From the NCBI GenBank assembly GCA_023415475.1, contig JAEZKL010000019.1, positions 17,525 to 81,524 of the forward strand: a stretch of DNA of 64,000 nucleotides. Reading direction: 5' to 3'. Below are positions 10,101 to 16,687 of this stretch, piece after piece (the first letter of the stretch is position 1; every line of letters starts with the position of its first letter). The translations under genes were made by a program, and so were the position numbers. Source of the DNA: Bacillota bacterium (lineage in GTDB: Bacteria; Bacillota; Clostridia; Lachnospirales; Lachnospiraceae). The notes beneath the pieces are model-generated. The model had not been told where the DNA came from, did no database searches, and saw only the letters and a program-made list of their open reading frames with translations.

Positions 10101-12208
10101 TGACTTTTGAACAGCTTGGCGTTGACCGTATATTCGTTGACGAGAGCCACAATTACAAGAATCTGTTCCTGTACACAAAAATGCGCAACGTGGCGGGGCT
10201 TGCCGCCACCGACGCTCAGAAGTCCTCGGATATGTTCGCCAAGTGCCGCTACATGGATGAGCTGACCGGCAACCGTGGTATCATTTTTGCTACCGGCACA
10301 CCTATCAGCAATTCCATGACCGAGATGTATACCATTCAGCGGTATTTGCAATACGACCGGCTTAAGGAACTGGATATGACCCATTTCGACTGCTGGGCCA
10401 GCCGGTTTGGAGAAACCACTACCGCCATTGAGCTGGCCCCAGAGGGTACCGGCTACCGGGCGCGCACCCGCTTCGCCAAGTTTTTTAACCTCCCGGAGTT
10501 GATGAACCTCTTTCGGGAAGTAGCGGACATCAAGACCGCCGATCAGCTCGACCTTCCCGTGCCGGAGGCGGTGTTTCATAACGTGGCGGCCCATCCCACT
10601 GAGCATCAGAAGGAAATGGTGCAAACATTATCCGAGCGGGCGTCCCTTGTTCATTCCGGCACGGTAGACCCTTCCGTAGATAACATGCTGAAAATCACCT
10701 CGGACGGGCGCAAGCTCGGCCTTGACCAGCGTATCATCAACCCCATGCTTCCCGATGAACCTCAGAGCAAGGTCAATCTGTGCGTAGACAATATTTTTGA
10801 TATATGGGATAAGGGGCAGCCTGATCGCCTGACCCAGCTTGTGTTCTGCGATATTTCCACCCCCAAGACAGGCGCGGCGAACGCGCAGGCCGTCGCTGCC
10901 AAGGCCGGGGACAAGACCATCAACGGCGTGGAGCTGCGCGCGCTGGAGAACATGACGGAAGCGCCGGACGCTCCTGATGAACCGGCGTTTACCGTGTATG
11001 AGGATATCCGGCAGAAACTCCTTTCGCGAGGCGTTCCCGCCGAGCAGGTTGCGTTTATTCACTCGGCCAACACGGATGTGCGTAAAAAGGAGCTGTTTGC
11101 CAAGGTGCGCTCCGGCCAGGTGCGCGTGCTTCTTGGCAGCACTTTCAAGATGGGCGCGGGCACCAACGTGCAGGATCGTCTTGTGGCGCTCCATGACCTG
11201 GATTGCCCGTGGCGGCCCGGCGATCTGGAACAGCGCAAGGGGCGTATCGTCCGGCAGGGCAACGGGAACGAGCAGGTGCATATTTTCCGTTATGTGACGG
11301 AAGGAACCTTCGACAGCTATCTGTATCAGACCGTGGAAACCAAGCAAAAATTCATTTCGCAGATCATGTCCAGCAAAAGTCCGGTTCGCTCCTGTGAGGA
11401 CATCGATGAAACGGCTCTCTCCTATGCCGAAATCAAAGCGCTGTGCGCCGGAAATCCGCTCATCAAGGAGCGTATGGACCTGGACATCGACGTATCCCGG
11501 CTCCGGCTGATGAAGGCCGACCACCAAAGCAAACAGTTCCGTCTGGAGGATAACCTGCTCAAATACTTCCCGGAGCAGATCGAGCAGAGCAAGGGCTTTA
11601 TTCGGGGCTTTCAAGCGGATATGGTGACGCTGACGGCACACCCCCATCCGCTGGATGGGTTCTCCGGCATGGAGGTTCGCGGAGATCACCTTATTGACAA
11701 GGAAAATGCCGGTGCCGCGCTGCTGGATGCCTGCAAGGAGGTCAAGGGGCGCGATCCAGTGCCGGTCGGCAGCTATCGCGGCTTTGTCATGCAGGTATCC
11801 TTTGATGCATTTGAAAAAGTCTACAATCTGACCCTCAAGGGAGAAATGTCCCATCGCGTGGAACTGGGCAAGGACGCCCGCGGCAACCTGACCCGCATTG
11901 ACAATACCCTCGCCTTGATGCCGGAGCGTCTGAAAAGCGTTCAATCCCAGCTTGATAACCTGTATGCGCAGGTAGAAGCGGCGAAGCTGGAGGTCGGTAA
12001 GCCCTTTCCGCAGGAAACCGAGCTTCAGGTGAAATCCGCACGGCTTACGGAGCTAACGGTGCAGCTTAATATGGATAAGCCCCCCCAGCAGGCCGAGCGC
12101 ACCATTGCAAAAACGGAGCGCTCTTCGGTGCTGGATGCGTTGAAGCAATATGTACCGGATCGAACGGCTGAAAAGAAAGCAGGTTCCAGGGATCGTGAGG
12201 CCAGATAA
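4106..12208 (+). CDS. ICE megaprotein: ArdC-like region, N6-DNA methylase and SNF2-type helicase
   Basis: A 2,700-residue protein of the LtrC/SNF2-methylase type typical of Tn1549-like conjugative elements. Residues 1-250 form the conserved ArdC-like N-terminal region. Residues about 258-375 are low-complexity and hydrophilic, because the tnpV gene occupies another frame there. A repeated middle region (about 390-960) contains several copies of a DUF-like unit ('FLRREY', 'FLRAEYG'). The methylase core has motif I 'LEPACGVGNF' (about 1171) and an NPPF-like 'GNVPFG' (about 1233). The helicase core has Walker A 'HEVGAGKT' (about 1846), motif II 'VDESHN' (about 2011), a 'TGTPISNS' motif III (about 2061) and a helicase C-terminal half with 'GAGTNVQDR' and 'QRKGRIVRQGN' (about 2350). 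It probably acts on transferred DNA in recipient or donor (modification plus translocation), but this is inferred. ATG 4106 has an AAGGAGGA site. Confidence 0.9.
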   Translation: MSSKVQAFALMADHAAQQLTGSRERWTAFLTTAARLYKYPYHEQLMIYAQKPDATACADYDFWNEKMRRYVRRGAKGIALIDTGGDKPRLKYVFDVSDTGGRENSRRPFLWELNPEHADAVSAMLEREYEVSGTGSLAEQLQGIAAQMADEYWLDNRRDILYNIDGSFLEDYDEFNAGVAFREAATVSISYMLMKRCGIDPNEYFEYEDFLSVFDFNTPAAVAALGTAASQISQQILRQIEITVKNHEREHLAERSASNERTDLHQERGLSDSRSDDHGADGEHRQIWEDAQSISEGASPGAVQQHDSVGETVPAPAGDRADGEQPDRADDAGADEISGRDGEPESLRPDALGGPNEQSESPGRGNDTGGTYLQLTLFPSEQEQIRRIDEAESVKPSAFSLPQQDVDHILRTGSNSDNSLLRICAMYRMDKGAEENAAFLRREYRGGKGLYLNGEKVSVWFNGDGIHIAKGETALYARSKQLIPWDQAERRIGELLEQGQYIPQNALASVDVYERTRLAQTLWYLHSDFTDEARQTFFDNEMFRGGFPDSAARIAELLAQPESHAAITAELERFVTAYGQDRGILRFHFHRPGELLDALRDLRLPRREYASDLTDVPPLKMFVTQDEADSALAGGSSFEDGKSRIYAFFSQPHSPKDKADFLKNEYGTGGRSHALSGADGSWEDHSAKGIEYKRRPEDDTLRLTWSAAAKRIDFLIANDRYLTTEEKERLAEQQREQAGLPETPSIEPPPQEPRTEEMAPSAESEQPSAFSMLSVPEQPVISREVTQADIDTAIQEWNGDIKSKHAVVRYMREHARDKDTAAFLRAEYGDDLPAFPVTAHGAATDLPWPKVQRRIAQLITADRFYTEAEYNNLDDVDPIAIRERLDSPEAQSETDTLIAAAEKIAADSTNPPDERFAVVETEEGYAIWDDLHDGYYVDDEGVTEEFTSEWQANAYLEEVNKAVADKEAAEWLTVERSNNDTTEPEPFPYVAGETVCLEDGRPFVIENVGMFDIQLRDPSLLYPVFRSESRGSFLRLMGRYPQPGRTTAEIQPAAENFRITDDTLSAGGAKSKFHANIEAIRTLQTIEAEGRSASPEEQEVLSRYVGWGGLADAFDDSKPAWANEYKELQSILSPEEYESARASTLNAHYTSPTVIRAIYEAIGSIGFQTGNILEPACGVGNFFGCLPEEMSASRLYGVELDGITGRIAKQLYPDADITVAGFETTDRRDFYDIAVGNVPFGQYQVNDRVYNKLGFSIHDYFFAKAIDQVRPGGVIAFVTSRYTMDKQSPEVRRYIARRAELLGAIRLPNNAFKANAGTEVVSDILFLKKRDRPIEIEPDWIHLGRNEDGFAINSYFIDHPEMVLGTPTSESTQYGRQDYTVAPIPGADLADQLHEAVAHISGQYAEAELPDLGEGEIIDTSLPADPNVKNYSYTVVDGEVYYRENSRMVRPDLNDTAIERIRGMVELRDCVHQLIDLQMDEFTPDAAIREKQAALNRLYDAFTTKYDRISSRGNKLAFSDDSSYYLLCSLEVLDDDCNFERKADMFTKRTIRQQRSVTSVDTAVEALAVSIGERAKVDLPFMAQLSGLREDEVIADLTGVIFKDPAYGDDPFVGWQTTDEYLSGNVRQKLREARRAAERDSAFQLNVEALEKAQPKDLDASEIEVRLGATWIDKGYIQQFMEETFNTPRYLRGTIEVKYAAYTAEWQITNKTRVPYSDVAAYTTYGTDRANAYRILEDSLNLRDIRIYDTVEDADGKERRVLNAKETTLASQKQQAIRDAFRDWIWRDPERRQTLVKQYNEEMNSTRPREYDGRHITFSGMNPEITLREHQLNAIAHILYGGNTLLAHEVGAGKTFEMVAACMEGKRLGLCQKSIFVVPNHLTEQWASEFLRLYPAANLLVTTKKDFETYNRKKFCARIATGDYDAVVIGHSQFERIPISPERQERLLQEQIWEITDGIAEVEESGGERFTIKQLERTKKGLEARLEKLQASDRKDDVVTFEQLGVDRIFVDESHNYKNLFLYTKMRNVAGLAATDAQKSSDMFAKCRYMDELTGNRGIIFATGTPISNSMTEMYTIQRYLQYDRLKELDMTHFDCWASRFGETTTAIELAPEGTGYRARTRFAKFFNLPELMNLFREVADIKTADQLDLPVPEAVFHNVAAHPTEHQKEMVQTLSERASLVHSGTVDPSVDNMLKITSDGRKLGLDQRIINPMLPDEPQSKVNLCVDNIFDIWDKGQPDRLTQLVFCDISTPKTGAANAQAVAAKAGDKTINGVELRALENMTEAPDAPDEPAFTVYEDIRQKLLSRGVPAEQVAFIHSANTDVRKKELFAKVRSGQVRVLLGSTFKMGAGTNVQDRLVALHDLDCPWRPGDLEQRKGRIVRQGNGNEQVHIFRYVTEGTFDSYLYQTVETKQKFISQIMSSKSPVRSCEDIDETALSYAEIKALCAGNPLIKERMDLDIDVSRLRLMKADHQSKQFRLEDNLLKYFPEQIEQSKGFIRGFQADMVTLTAHPHPLDGFSGMEVRGDHLIDKENAGAALLDACKEVKGRDPVPVGSYRGFVMQVSFDAFEKVYNLTLKGEMSHRVELGKDARGNLTRIDNTLALMPERLKSVQSQLDNLYAQVEAAKLEVGKPFPQETELQVKSARLTELTVQLNMDKPPQQAERTIAKTERSSVLDALKQYVPDRTAEKKAGSRDREAR
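4881..5231 (+). CDS. tnpV: TnpV, overprinted inside the megaprotein gene
   Basis: A 116-residue protein starting MSELTYTKNGDYLIPD and ending AEETILAELIYS, which matches the transposon-encoded TnpV family along its full length (conserved 'IGKYGRMRKA', 'LKEHRP', 'WVGLMNNLKAQAE'). It lies entirely within the 4106-12208 gene, in another reading frame on the same strand. AAAGGAG at about 4868 is its ribosome site. In the overlapping stretch the megaprotein is unstructured and rich in Gly, Asp, Ser and Glu, as expected when TnpV dictates the codons. Function of TnpV is unknown; it occurs with these ICEs. Confidence in the protein being real is high because its sequence, not just its length, is conserved. 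Confidence 0.82.
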   Translation: MSELTYTKNGDYLIPDLMITEPTESIGKYGRMRKAYLKEHRPVQYNSMILSEKLYPHLLEIERTANSRIERMMPELMRSAGVTESLKASDPMRWVGLMNNLKAQAEETILAELIYS

Positions 12209-12213
12209 AAAGG

Positions 12214-12249
12214 CGGCTCCGGCGAAGCCAGGTGCTTACGCCGGAGCCG
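12214..12249 (-). terminator. Hairpin terminator between convergent genes
   Basis: Perfect 11-bp inverted repeat CGGCTCCGGCG / CGCCGGAGCCG. On the minus strand it is followed by CCTTTTTA, so it ends the small minus-strand gene at 12250-12495, and it may also slow transcription leaving the megaprotein gene. Confidence 0.75.
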
Positions 12250-12495
12250 TCATTCGGATGTTGTTTCTTCGGCTTTCGCCTTGCGTTTCTGTTTCTGCGC
12301 CGCTTTCTTCTGGCGCTTTTCATCTATTTCATGCAGCCATATGCTGACCGGCGCTTTCCACGGTTCGCTTTTATTCGGGATGTTTTTAATCAGGCTGCGC
12401 GGATTCAGGCCGAGGCGCTTAGCTAGTGCAATATCCTCGTTATTCAGGCGGCATTTCTTTTTAGCGTCCTGCCACATCTGTTCACTGTATGCCAT
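12250..12495 (-). CDS. Conserved small ICE protein, basic
   Basis: An 81-residue protein starting MAYSEQMWQDAKKKC with a long Lys/Arg/Glu-rich tail. I recognise it as a recurrent small protein beside the megaprotein and DUF3849 genes in Tn1549-type elements; no function is assigned. The stretch 'LGLNPRSLIKNIPN' looks like a helix-turn-helix-like or DNA-contact segment, but this is a guess. The start at 12495 is preferred over the upstream ATG (12528) because GGGGTG lies just upstream. It is transcribed against its neighbours and has its own terminator. Confidence 0.7.
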   Translation of the reverse strand: MAYSEQMWQDAKKKCRLNNEDIALAKRLGLNPRSLIKNIPNKSEPWKAPVSIWLHEIDEKRQKKAAQKQKRKAKAEETTSE

Positions 12496-12560
12496 TTTTT
12501 CACCCCGCTTTACGAAAGATTCTATCACAAATTATTTCATTCTGAAATCAGGAGGATCAT

Positions 12561-13316
12561 ATGAACACAATACCCGTATACAAATATCCCGCCGTCTACG
12601 CTCGGGAGAACAATGAACTGGAGCAGTACCGTGCGTCCCACAAGGCAAACGTGGCCTGCAAGGACGCAATTGAAACGGCCATCCGAGACAATTACCGCAA
12701 TAATTGTCTCGGCAGCGACACCGCAAAACAGGTCATTGCCGAATTTGGATTTGACCGCACTCTCTATGTGCTTGCGAACACCGTCCGCGAGAAAGATTGG
12801 GATGGGCGCATTGACCGCAAAAATAAGGATTGGGCGCGGACGATTCCTGTCTTTGACGATGATAACGGCTTTGGGGATAATCGAAACCTGGAATTTATCG
12901 TTGATAGAGCGCATCCCGGTCTGGTAGACCTTTTCATCAATCAGGCGCGGCGCGAATACCTGCTGACCCAGCCTCATACCAAAGAAGACATTCAGGCGGA
13001 GGCCGGGCGGCTTCTCCGGCGGTTACAAGCCGAACGTGAGCCGAACAGCCCCAGCGGGACGCATTTCATGGCGCAGATCTCGCCGGATTTCCTTATTCGG
13101 GCATCCACCAAAGACCACGACCGGCTGTTCGCCCTGTTGCCGTTCAAATCCCTCACCTTCTCCACGCTCAATGATCGGAAAGGAATTTTCGCGTTTATTC
13201 AAAAGGATGAAAACCGTGATCAGCCTCTGCGCTTGCGAAAGCCCTCGGTCAAAAAGCAGTTGCAGGCCAAGCCGACCGAACGCAAGCCGCATACCAAAAC
13301 GGAAATGGAGCGGTGA
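12561..13316 (+). CDS. DUF3849 domain protein
   Basis: A 251-residue protein whose N-terminal 130 residues match the DUF3849 family (opening 'IPVYKYPAVYARENNELE', then 'FGFDRTLYVLANTVRE' and 'WDGRI'). The C-terminal 120 residues hold a conserved module and a basic tail. Members occur in this position, just before mobC, in Tn1549-like ICEs. Role in transfer is unknown. The strong AGGAGG site at about 12551 supports ATG 12561. mobC starts four bases after the stop, so the two are co-translated. Confidence 0.8.
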   Translation: MNTIPVYKYPAVYARENNELEQYRASHKANVACKDAIETAIRDNYRNNCLGSDTAKQVIAEFGFDRTLYVLANTVREKDWDGRIDRKNKDWARTIPVFDDDNGFGDNRNLEFIVDRAHPGLVDLFINQARREYLLTQPHTKEDIQAEAGRLLRRLQAEREPNSPSGTHFMAQISPDFLIRASTKDHDRLFALLPFKSLTFSTLNDRKGIFAFIQKDENRDQPLRLRKPSVKKQLQAKPTERKPHTKTEMER

Positions 13317-13320
13317 CGCC

Positions 13321-13659
13321 ATGACGAACCGGAAACGGAGCATTCAGCTACACTTCATGGTATCGGAGCGTGAAAGGGAGCTGATCGAACAGAAAATGGC
13401 GCAGATGCGCACCCGTAACATGGGAGCCTATCTGCGCAAGATGGCGGTTGACGGCTATGTGGTCAATCTGGATTTATCCGCCGTGGGAGAACTTGTGTCC
13501 CTCCTGCGCCGATGCAGCAATAACTTGAATCAGCTCACGCGCAGGGCGCACGAAACCGGGAATGTCTATAAAGCCGATATAGAGGATTTGCGCCAGAATT
13601 ACGACCGTTTATGGGGTATGGCGGGTAAGATACTCACCGAGCTTTCCGATATTCGGTGA
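13321..13659 (+). CDS. mobC: MobC-type relaxosome accessory protein
   Basis: A 112-residue protein. Residues 1-45 resemble a ribbon-helix-helix DNA-binding fold ('SIQLHFMVSERERELIEQKM'), and the rest is the conserved MobC helical region ('NLNQLTRRAHETGNVY'). MobC proteins bind the origin of transfer and help the relaxase open it. The gene is tightly linked to the DUF3849 gene upstream; the relaxase follows 1.6 kb downstream. An inverted repeat GGAGC/GCTCC lies directly after the stop (13661-13674). Confidence 0.85.
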   Translation: MTNRKRSIQLHFMVSERERELIEQKMAQMRTRNMGAYLRKMAVDGYVVNLDLSAVGELVSLLRRCSNNLNQLTRRAHETGNVYKADIEDLRQNYDRLWGMAGKILTELSDIR

Positions 13660-13761
13660 TGGAGCGTATGCTCCTGTGCGGGACGGCAAAATGGACTTCC
13701 GCGTCTTTGTGCGCTATGATTTTGCTATAAGCAAGAAAAAACGTCTGCAAGGAGGTTCCTC

Positions 13762-14046
13762 ATGAGGATACTGTTAAAAATATTATTGTCCCCCGTTATC
13801 CTTCTGCTGAGCATTTTAGTGGCGGCCTGCCGGTTCCTCTGCGCCTTTTCTTCGATGATCCTCGGAATACTGGCCTTCGTCTTCTTTGCCGTTGCTCTTG
13901 GCACAATGGTTCTGCTGGGCGAGTTTTGGGAGGGCGTGAAGATTGTAGTTCTAGCGTGGCTCATCTCCCCGTATGGCATACCGCTGTTCGCGTCCTTTCT
14001 GGTGGAGTTGGTGGATGGCCTGAACAGCAGGCTGAAAGCAATATAA
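13762..14046 (+). CDS. CD1845-family small membrane protein
   Basis: A 94-residue hydrophobic protein with about three membrane-spanning segments ('LLSPVILLLSILVAACRFL', 'GILAFVFFAVALGTMVLL', 'VVLAWLISPYGIPLFASFL'). The conserved SPxGxP segment and position after mobC match the CD1845 family of Tn1549-like ICEs. Function unknown, probably linked to the transfer machinery at the membrane. AAGGAGG at 13749 fixes the start. A strong terminator follows. Confidence 0.75.
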   Translation: MRILLKILLSPVILLLSILVAACRFLCAFSSMILGILAFVFFAVALGTMVLLGEFWEGVKIVVLAWLISPYGIPLFASFLVELVDGLNSRLKAI

Positions 14047-14064
14047 GACTGAACCACAAAAATA

Positions 14065-14105
14065 CGGCTTGCGCTTCAGTTACTCTGACGCAAGCCGCCT
14101 TTTTG
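14065..14105 (+). terminator. Terminator after CD1845-family gene
   Basis: CGGCTTGCG / CGCAAGCCG 9-bp stem with a 15-base loop, then CCTTTTTG. It separates the mobC unit from the convergent XRE gene. Confidence 0.8.
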
Positions 14106-14106
14106 T

Positions 14107-14451
14107 TTATTGCTTATCTGAAATAGCAAACGCTTCGAGCAGCTTATTCAAAATATCATTGGCAATATTAAATTGTTCTGGCGGCAGACGTTTGAGCCGT
14201 GAAGTCAGGGCACTCATATCATTTTCTGTTCTATTTTCAAACAAAAGATCGTCACTGGAAATAGATAAGATCAGACAGATTCTCTTAATGGAAGATAAGG
14301 AAACACCCACAGCGCCACGTTCGATAGCTGATATATTCTTAGTCCCCATTCCGATCAATTCCGCAAATCTATCCTGCGTCAGACCAGCTATTTCTCTGGC
14401 CTTTTTTATTCTGTTGCCTATCTCAATATTGATATCCTTTTTCTCTTTCAA
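14107..14451 (-). CDS. XRE-family HTH repressor of the relaxase region
   Basis: A roughly 114-residue protein with an N-terminal Cro/C1-type HTH ('IGNRIKKAREIAGLTQDRFAELIG... ISAIERGAVGVSLSSIKRI') and a helical C-terminal tail. I prefer the TTG start at 14449-14451 because AAAGGTGG lies just upstream; upstream in-frame ATGs (14472, 14505) have no ribosome site. It is divergent from the SLOG/relaxase genes, and the shared intergenic region carries a dyad that brackets the -10 box of the rightward promoter. It is therefore likely to repress mobilisation genes and itself. Confidence 0.8.
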   Translation of the reverse strand: MKEKKDINIEIGNRIKKAREIAGLTQDRFAELIGMGTKNISAIERGAVGVSLSSIKRICLILSISSDDLLFENRTENDMSALTSRLKRLPPEQFNIANDILNKLLEAFAISDKQ

Positions 14452-14492
14452 CTTAACACCACCTTTTAGCATTAGTTTATGTGACGGTATCA

Positions 14493-14522
14493 TTGACTTA
14501 AACATGTTAGTACAACTATAAT
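14493..14522 (+). promoter_or_regulatory. Sigma-A promoter for SLOG/relaxase genes
   Basis: TTGACT (14493-14498), 18-base spacer, TATAAT (14517-14522), reading toward the SLOG gene at 14570. Both boxes are close to consensus. Confidence 0.65.
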
Positions 14523-14538
14523 ATGTCGCGTTACTAAC
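14506..14538. promoter_or_regulatory. Operator-like dyad over the divergent promoter
   Basis: GTTAGTA (14506-14512) and TACTAAC (14532-14538) form a 7-bp inverted repeat flanking the TATAAT box. This is a good site for the dimeric XRE regulator encoded divergently. Confidence 0.5.
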
Positions 14539-14569
14539 GCTACTTATGAAAGACAGGAGAAAAAGAAAA

Positions 14570-15160
14570 ATGTCAATGAAAATGGCTTGCGCGTTTACCG
14601 GGCATCGTCCGGTAAGATTCAGTTTTGGTTATGATGAGGAAGATGAGAAATGCATACGGCTGAAGCTGACGCTGGCGGCTCAGATCAGCAGGCTGATAGA
14701 AAGCGGCGTTTCCACGTTTTATACCGGCATGGCCTTGGGGACAGACCAGTGGTGCGCCGGGATTGTGCTGGATATGAAGCGGCAGTATCCGAATGTGCGA
14801 CTGATCGCCGTGCTCCCTTGTGAAACGCAGGCCAGCAAATGGTCGCCGGAGCAGCGGGATCGGTATTTCAATACGCTTGCAGATTGCGATGATGTCATTA
14901 CGCTGAATACTCGTTACACACCGGAGTGTATGCTGGAACGCAACCGCTACATGGTGGATCATGCCGCATATCTCATGGCCGTTTACGACGGCGGGAACAA
15001 AGGCGGCACGGCTTATACCGTTCGCTATGCACGGGAGAAGCAAAGACAGATTATCGTCATTCGCCCGGATACGCTGGAAGTCATTTCGGCTGTAGATTTT
15101 GAGGCTTTGGAACGGAGAAAGCAGCTCCGGATTCTTCCGAAGAAAGAGAACGATACATAA
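14570..15160 (+). CDS. SLOG-domain protein (YpsA/DUF1273 type)
   Basis: A 196-residue Rossmann-like SLOG protein: 'CAFTGHRPVRF' near the N-terminus, 'FYTGMALGTDQWCA' in the nucleotide-binding loop, 'IAVLPCE' and 'RNRYMVDHAAYLMAVYDGGNKGG'-type motifs (split here only for length). SLOG proteins bind nucleotide-derived ligands; the precise ligand is unknown. They are common just before the relaxase in these ICEs. ATG 14570 is chosen because CAGGAG lies 10 bases upstream; ATG 14546 overlaps that site. Confidence 0.8.
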   Translation: MSMKMACAFTGHRPVRFSFGYDEEDEKCIRLKLTLAAQISRLIESGVSTFYTGMALGTDQWCAGIVLDMKRQYPNVRLIAVLPCETQASKWSPEQRDRYFNTLADCDDVITLNTRYTPECMLERNRYMVDHAAYLMAVYDGGNKGGTAYTVRYAREKQRQIIVIRPDTLEVISAVDFEALERRKQLRILPKKENDT

Positions 15161-15165
15161 AAATG

Positions 15166-15204
15166 CGGCGGGATGCGCTCTTGAAGCGCCCCGCCGTTTT
15201 CGAT
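15166..15204 (+). terminator. Hairpin after SLOG gene
   Basis: CGGCGGG / CCCGCCG stem with an inner GCGCT / AGCGC stem, followed by TTTTC. It overlaps the leader of the relaxase gene, so it may attenuate rather than end transcription. Confidence 0.55.
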
Positions 15205-15221
15205 GGGAGGTGAGTTTTCCT

Positions 15222-16637
15222 TTGGCAACCACACGCCTAATTTCCATGCACATTAATAAGGGCAAGACCATTGTCCAATGCCTGACAGACCGCACCGATT
15301 ATTCTAAAAATCCCGATAAGACAAATGACGGCGAATACATCAGCGCCTATGAATGCGATCCCGCCATTGTGGATGCTCAATTTCTTCTTTCCAAGCGGCA
15401 ATACAAGTCCATCACCGGCAGGGAACAGAAAAATGATGTAATCTCCTATCAGATACGCCAATCCTTCAAACCCGGTGAAATCACACCGGAGGAAGCCAAC
15501 CGTATAGGCTACGAGTTGGGGATGCGCTTTACAAAAGGCCGCCATGCTTTTCTTGTGGCGACCCACATTGATAAAGCGCATATCCACAACCACATCATCT
15601 ATAATTCCACATCACTGGACTGTCAGCGCAAGTTCCGCGATTTCCGTGGTTCCGGCCTTGCCGTTCGGAAAATCAGCGACAGGCTTTGTCTGGAACACGG
15701 TCTTTCCATCATTGAGAACCCCAAGCGCGGAAAGAAGCATTACGGCAAATGGCTGGGCGATAATCGAAGGCCCTCTTTTCAGGAAAACCTTCGTATTGCG
15801 ATTGACGCGGCTCTTGCCAAAAAGCCCATTGATTTTGATGCGTTTTTACGGAGCATGCAGCAGACGGGTTATGAAGTTAAAGCAGGAAAGCATCTTGCTT
15901 TTCGTATTGCCGGACAAACGAAATTTTCTCGCCTCCACTCTCTGGGCGAAGGATATTCGGAAGATGAAATTCGTTCTGTTATAGCCGGAGGGAAAACCCG
16001 CACACCGAGCAAAACAAAACGCCCTGCCAGACAAGCACAGGGCGTCAATCTGATGGTAGATATTCAAGCAAAATTGCAGGCAGGGAAAGGCCCCAGTTAC
16101 GAACGTTGGGCCAAGGTTTTCAATCTCAAGCAGATGGCACAGACAATCAACTTTCTTACCGAGAACAATTTGTTGGAATACGCAGAGCTTGAAGAAAAAG
16201 CAGCGGCGGCAAGCGCCCGTTTCAACGAACTGTCAGCACAGATTAAGGCCGCTGAAAAACGCATGACCGAGATCGGAAATCTTAAAACGCATATCATCAA
16301 TTACTCGAAAACCCGCGACATTTACACCGCCTATCGCAAATCCGGATACAGCAAAAAGTTCTATGAGGAGAACGCTTCGGACATCCTTCTGCACAAGGCG
16401 GCAAAGTCTGCGTTCGATGCACTGCCGGGGAAGAAAATCCCCACGATAAAGGCGCTCCAGGCCGAGTATGCAACGCTGCTGGCAGAAAAGAATAGAGCCT
16501 ATTCCTGGTATTCTGCCGCGCGCAAGGAAATGAAGGAATTGCTCACAGCAAAAATGAATGTCGACCGGCTTTTGAGTAATGCACGGGAACAAACTGAAAA
16601 AAACAGAAAGCAAGACAAATGGCCTTCAGTTCAATAA
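15222..16637 (+). CDS. mobA: Relaxase (MobA/VirD2-like, MOBP type)
   Basis: A 471-residue conjugative relaxase that would nick the origin of transfer and carry the strand to the recipient. The catalytic Tyr is expected in the N-terminal 'QCLTDRTDYSKNP' region. The metal-binding histidine motif is 'HIDKAHIHNH' (about 115-124), followed by 'NSTSLDCQRKFRDF'. The C-terminal half (about 280-470) is a long helical/coiled-coil region. The start is TTG 15222, with GGGAGGTGA seven bases upstream; homologues begin at the same residue, and the ATG 15246 would remove conserved residues. The minus-strand defence operon ends about 50 bases downstream, so cargo has been placed right at the 3' end of the mobilisation module. 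Confidence 0.88.
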   Translation: MATTRLISMHINKGKTIVQCLTDRTDYSKNPDKTNDGEYISAYECDPAIVDAQFLLSKRQYKSITGREQKNDVISYQIRQSFKPGEITPEEANRIGYELGMRFTKGRHAFLVATHIDKAHIHNHIIYNSTSLDCQRKFRDFRGSGLAVRKISDRLCLEHGLSIIENPKRGKKHYGKWLGDNRRPSFQENLRIAIDAALAKKPIDFDAFLRSMQQTGYEVKAGKHLAFRIAGQTKFSRLHSLGEGYSEDEIRSVIAGGKTRTPSKTKRPARQAQGVNLMVDIQAKLQAGKGPSYERWAKVFNLKQMAQTINFLTENNLLEYAELEEKAAAASARFNELSAQIKAAEKRMTEIGNLKTHIINYSKTRDIYTAYRKSGYSKKFYEENASDILLHKAAKSAFDALPGKKIPTIKALQAEYATLLAEKNRAYSWYSAARKEMKELLTAKMNVDRLLSNAREQTEKNRKQDKWPSVQ

Positions 16638-16687
16638 GGATAGTTTTTCTTCTTGTACGGCTCAGAACGTTCATGTACCATAATTTA

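Noticed and set aside
13659..13733. Mini-ORF of about 24 codons directly after mobC, and inverted repeat GGAGC/GCTCC (13661-13674)
   Set aside because: The frame overlaps the mobC stop and has no ribosome site or homologue I know. The repeat is too short to claim as oriT, though it remains an alternative to the patch at 24060-24350.
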